Assembly (NCBI GenBank): GCA_017998585.1
Contig: JAGOCT010000116.1
Coordinates: 1 to 6,124, forward strand
Direction of reading: 5' to 3'
Length of the DNA stretch: 6,124 bases
Source of the DNA: Candidatus Cloacimonadota bacterium
GTDB lineage: Bacteria > Cloacimonadota > Cloacimonadia > Cloacimonadales > WRIO01
Shown here: piece after piece, positions 5,932 through 6,124 of the stretch
Layout: the number at the start of each line of letters is the position of its first letter
Position numbering within the stretch: the first letter of the stretch is position 1
Notes under the pieces: generated by a model
The model's input: the letters and a program-made list of their open reading frames with translations, nothing else
What the model was told of the DNA's origin: nothing
Databases searched by the model: none
Position numbers and translations under genes: made by a program

Positions 5932-6124
5932 TACTTATCCTTTTTCTTAACTCAGTTTTAACCTGATATTCAATCACAGAACCATTTCTGATTACTTCTA
6001 TCTGTATTCTTGAGAATTCCAGCTGGTGCAATTTATTAACAGCCTTTCTTTCGTAAATGGTTTTAGTCCGGTCATTTTCTTCTTTTTGCAACGAGTTAAT
6101 CTGTTGACCCATATATTTTGAATA
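5924..6124 (-). CDS. Unrecognised protein, C-terminal part (runs off right edge)
   Basis: The frame is open from the right edge to TAA 5926-5924. The first Met (6112) has no ribosome site, unlike every other gene here, and the frame continues open above it (Tyr-Ser-Lys-Tyr to the edge), so this is most likely the tail of a longer protein and not a 62-residue one. What is visible is hydrophilic and charged: a probable helix with NSLQKEENDRTK, then a strand-like IQIEVIRNGSVIEYQVKTEL that could be a small beta hairpin, then RKRISND. No membrane segment or known motif is seen, and I do not recognise the family. The 8-bp overlap with kdsB and the kdsB ribosome site within it suggest one transcript and a possible envelope-related role, which is inference only. 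Confidence 0.55.
   Translation of the reverse strand, partial: YSKYMGQQINSLQKEENDRTKTIYERKAVNKLHQLEFSRIQIEVIRNGSVIEYQVKTELRKRISND

Overview
The window is an A+T-rich bacterial segment in which every gene I can support lies on the minus strand, so it reads right to left as one compact run. kdsB (CMP-Kdo synthetase) points to a diderm, LPS-making bacterium. The starts carry good Shine-Dalgarno sequences (AAGGA, AAAGG, GAGG, GGAG types), which argues against Bacteroidota, where such signals are usually weak. A low-GC diderm candidate phylum such as Cloacimonadota would fit, but that is a guess from general character and not a placement.

Layout in transcription order: the C-terminal end of an unrecognised protein (6124-5924); kdsB (5931-5200), overlapping it by 8 bp; a 145-bp gap (5199-5055) filled mostly by palindromic repeats; a cation diffusion facilitator whose metal-site residues look manganese-type (5054-4119); hisS (4118-2856), whose ATG directly follows the transporter stop; a 182-bp gap (2855-2674) holding a long imperfect inverted repeat and a 9-bp-stem hairpin; then three overlapping surface-polysaccharide genes: a family 2 glycosyltransferase (2673-1780), a CgeB-like GT-B glycosyltransferase (1783-884), and the N-terminal 297 residues of a CDP-glycerol glycerophosphotransferase-like protein (891-1, running off the left edge).

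The most striking feature is in that last gene. The stretch 469-692 looks like a non-coding cluster of palindromic repeats, yet the reading frame stays open through all of it. About 75 residues of repeat-encoded peptide (residues 67-141) sit inside an otherwise ordinary GT-B-type protein, and the family motifs resume in the same frame afterwards. The same composite element (three palindromes A-B-C in fixed order) is also present in the kdsB-transporter gap in the opposite orientation. One family of palindromic elements therefore occupies both intergenic and in-frame coding sites within about 4.5 kb, much like the Rickettsia palindromic elements.

Functionally, kdsB activates Kdo for the LPS core. 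The three left-hand genes look like part of a locus building a glycan or polyol-phosphate surface polymer. hisS and the transporter are housekeeping genes lying between them.
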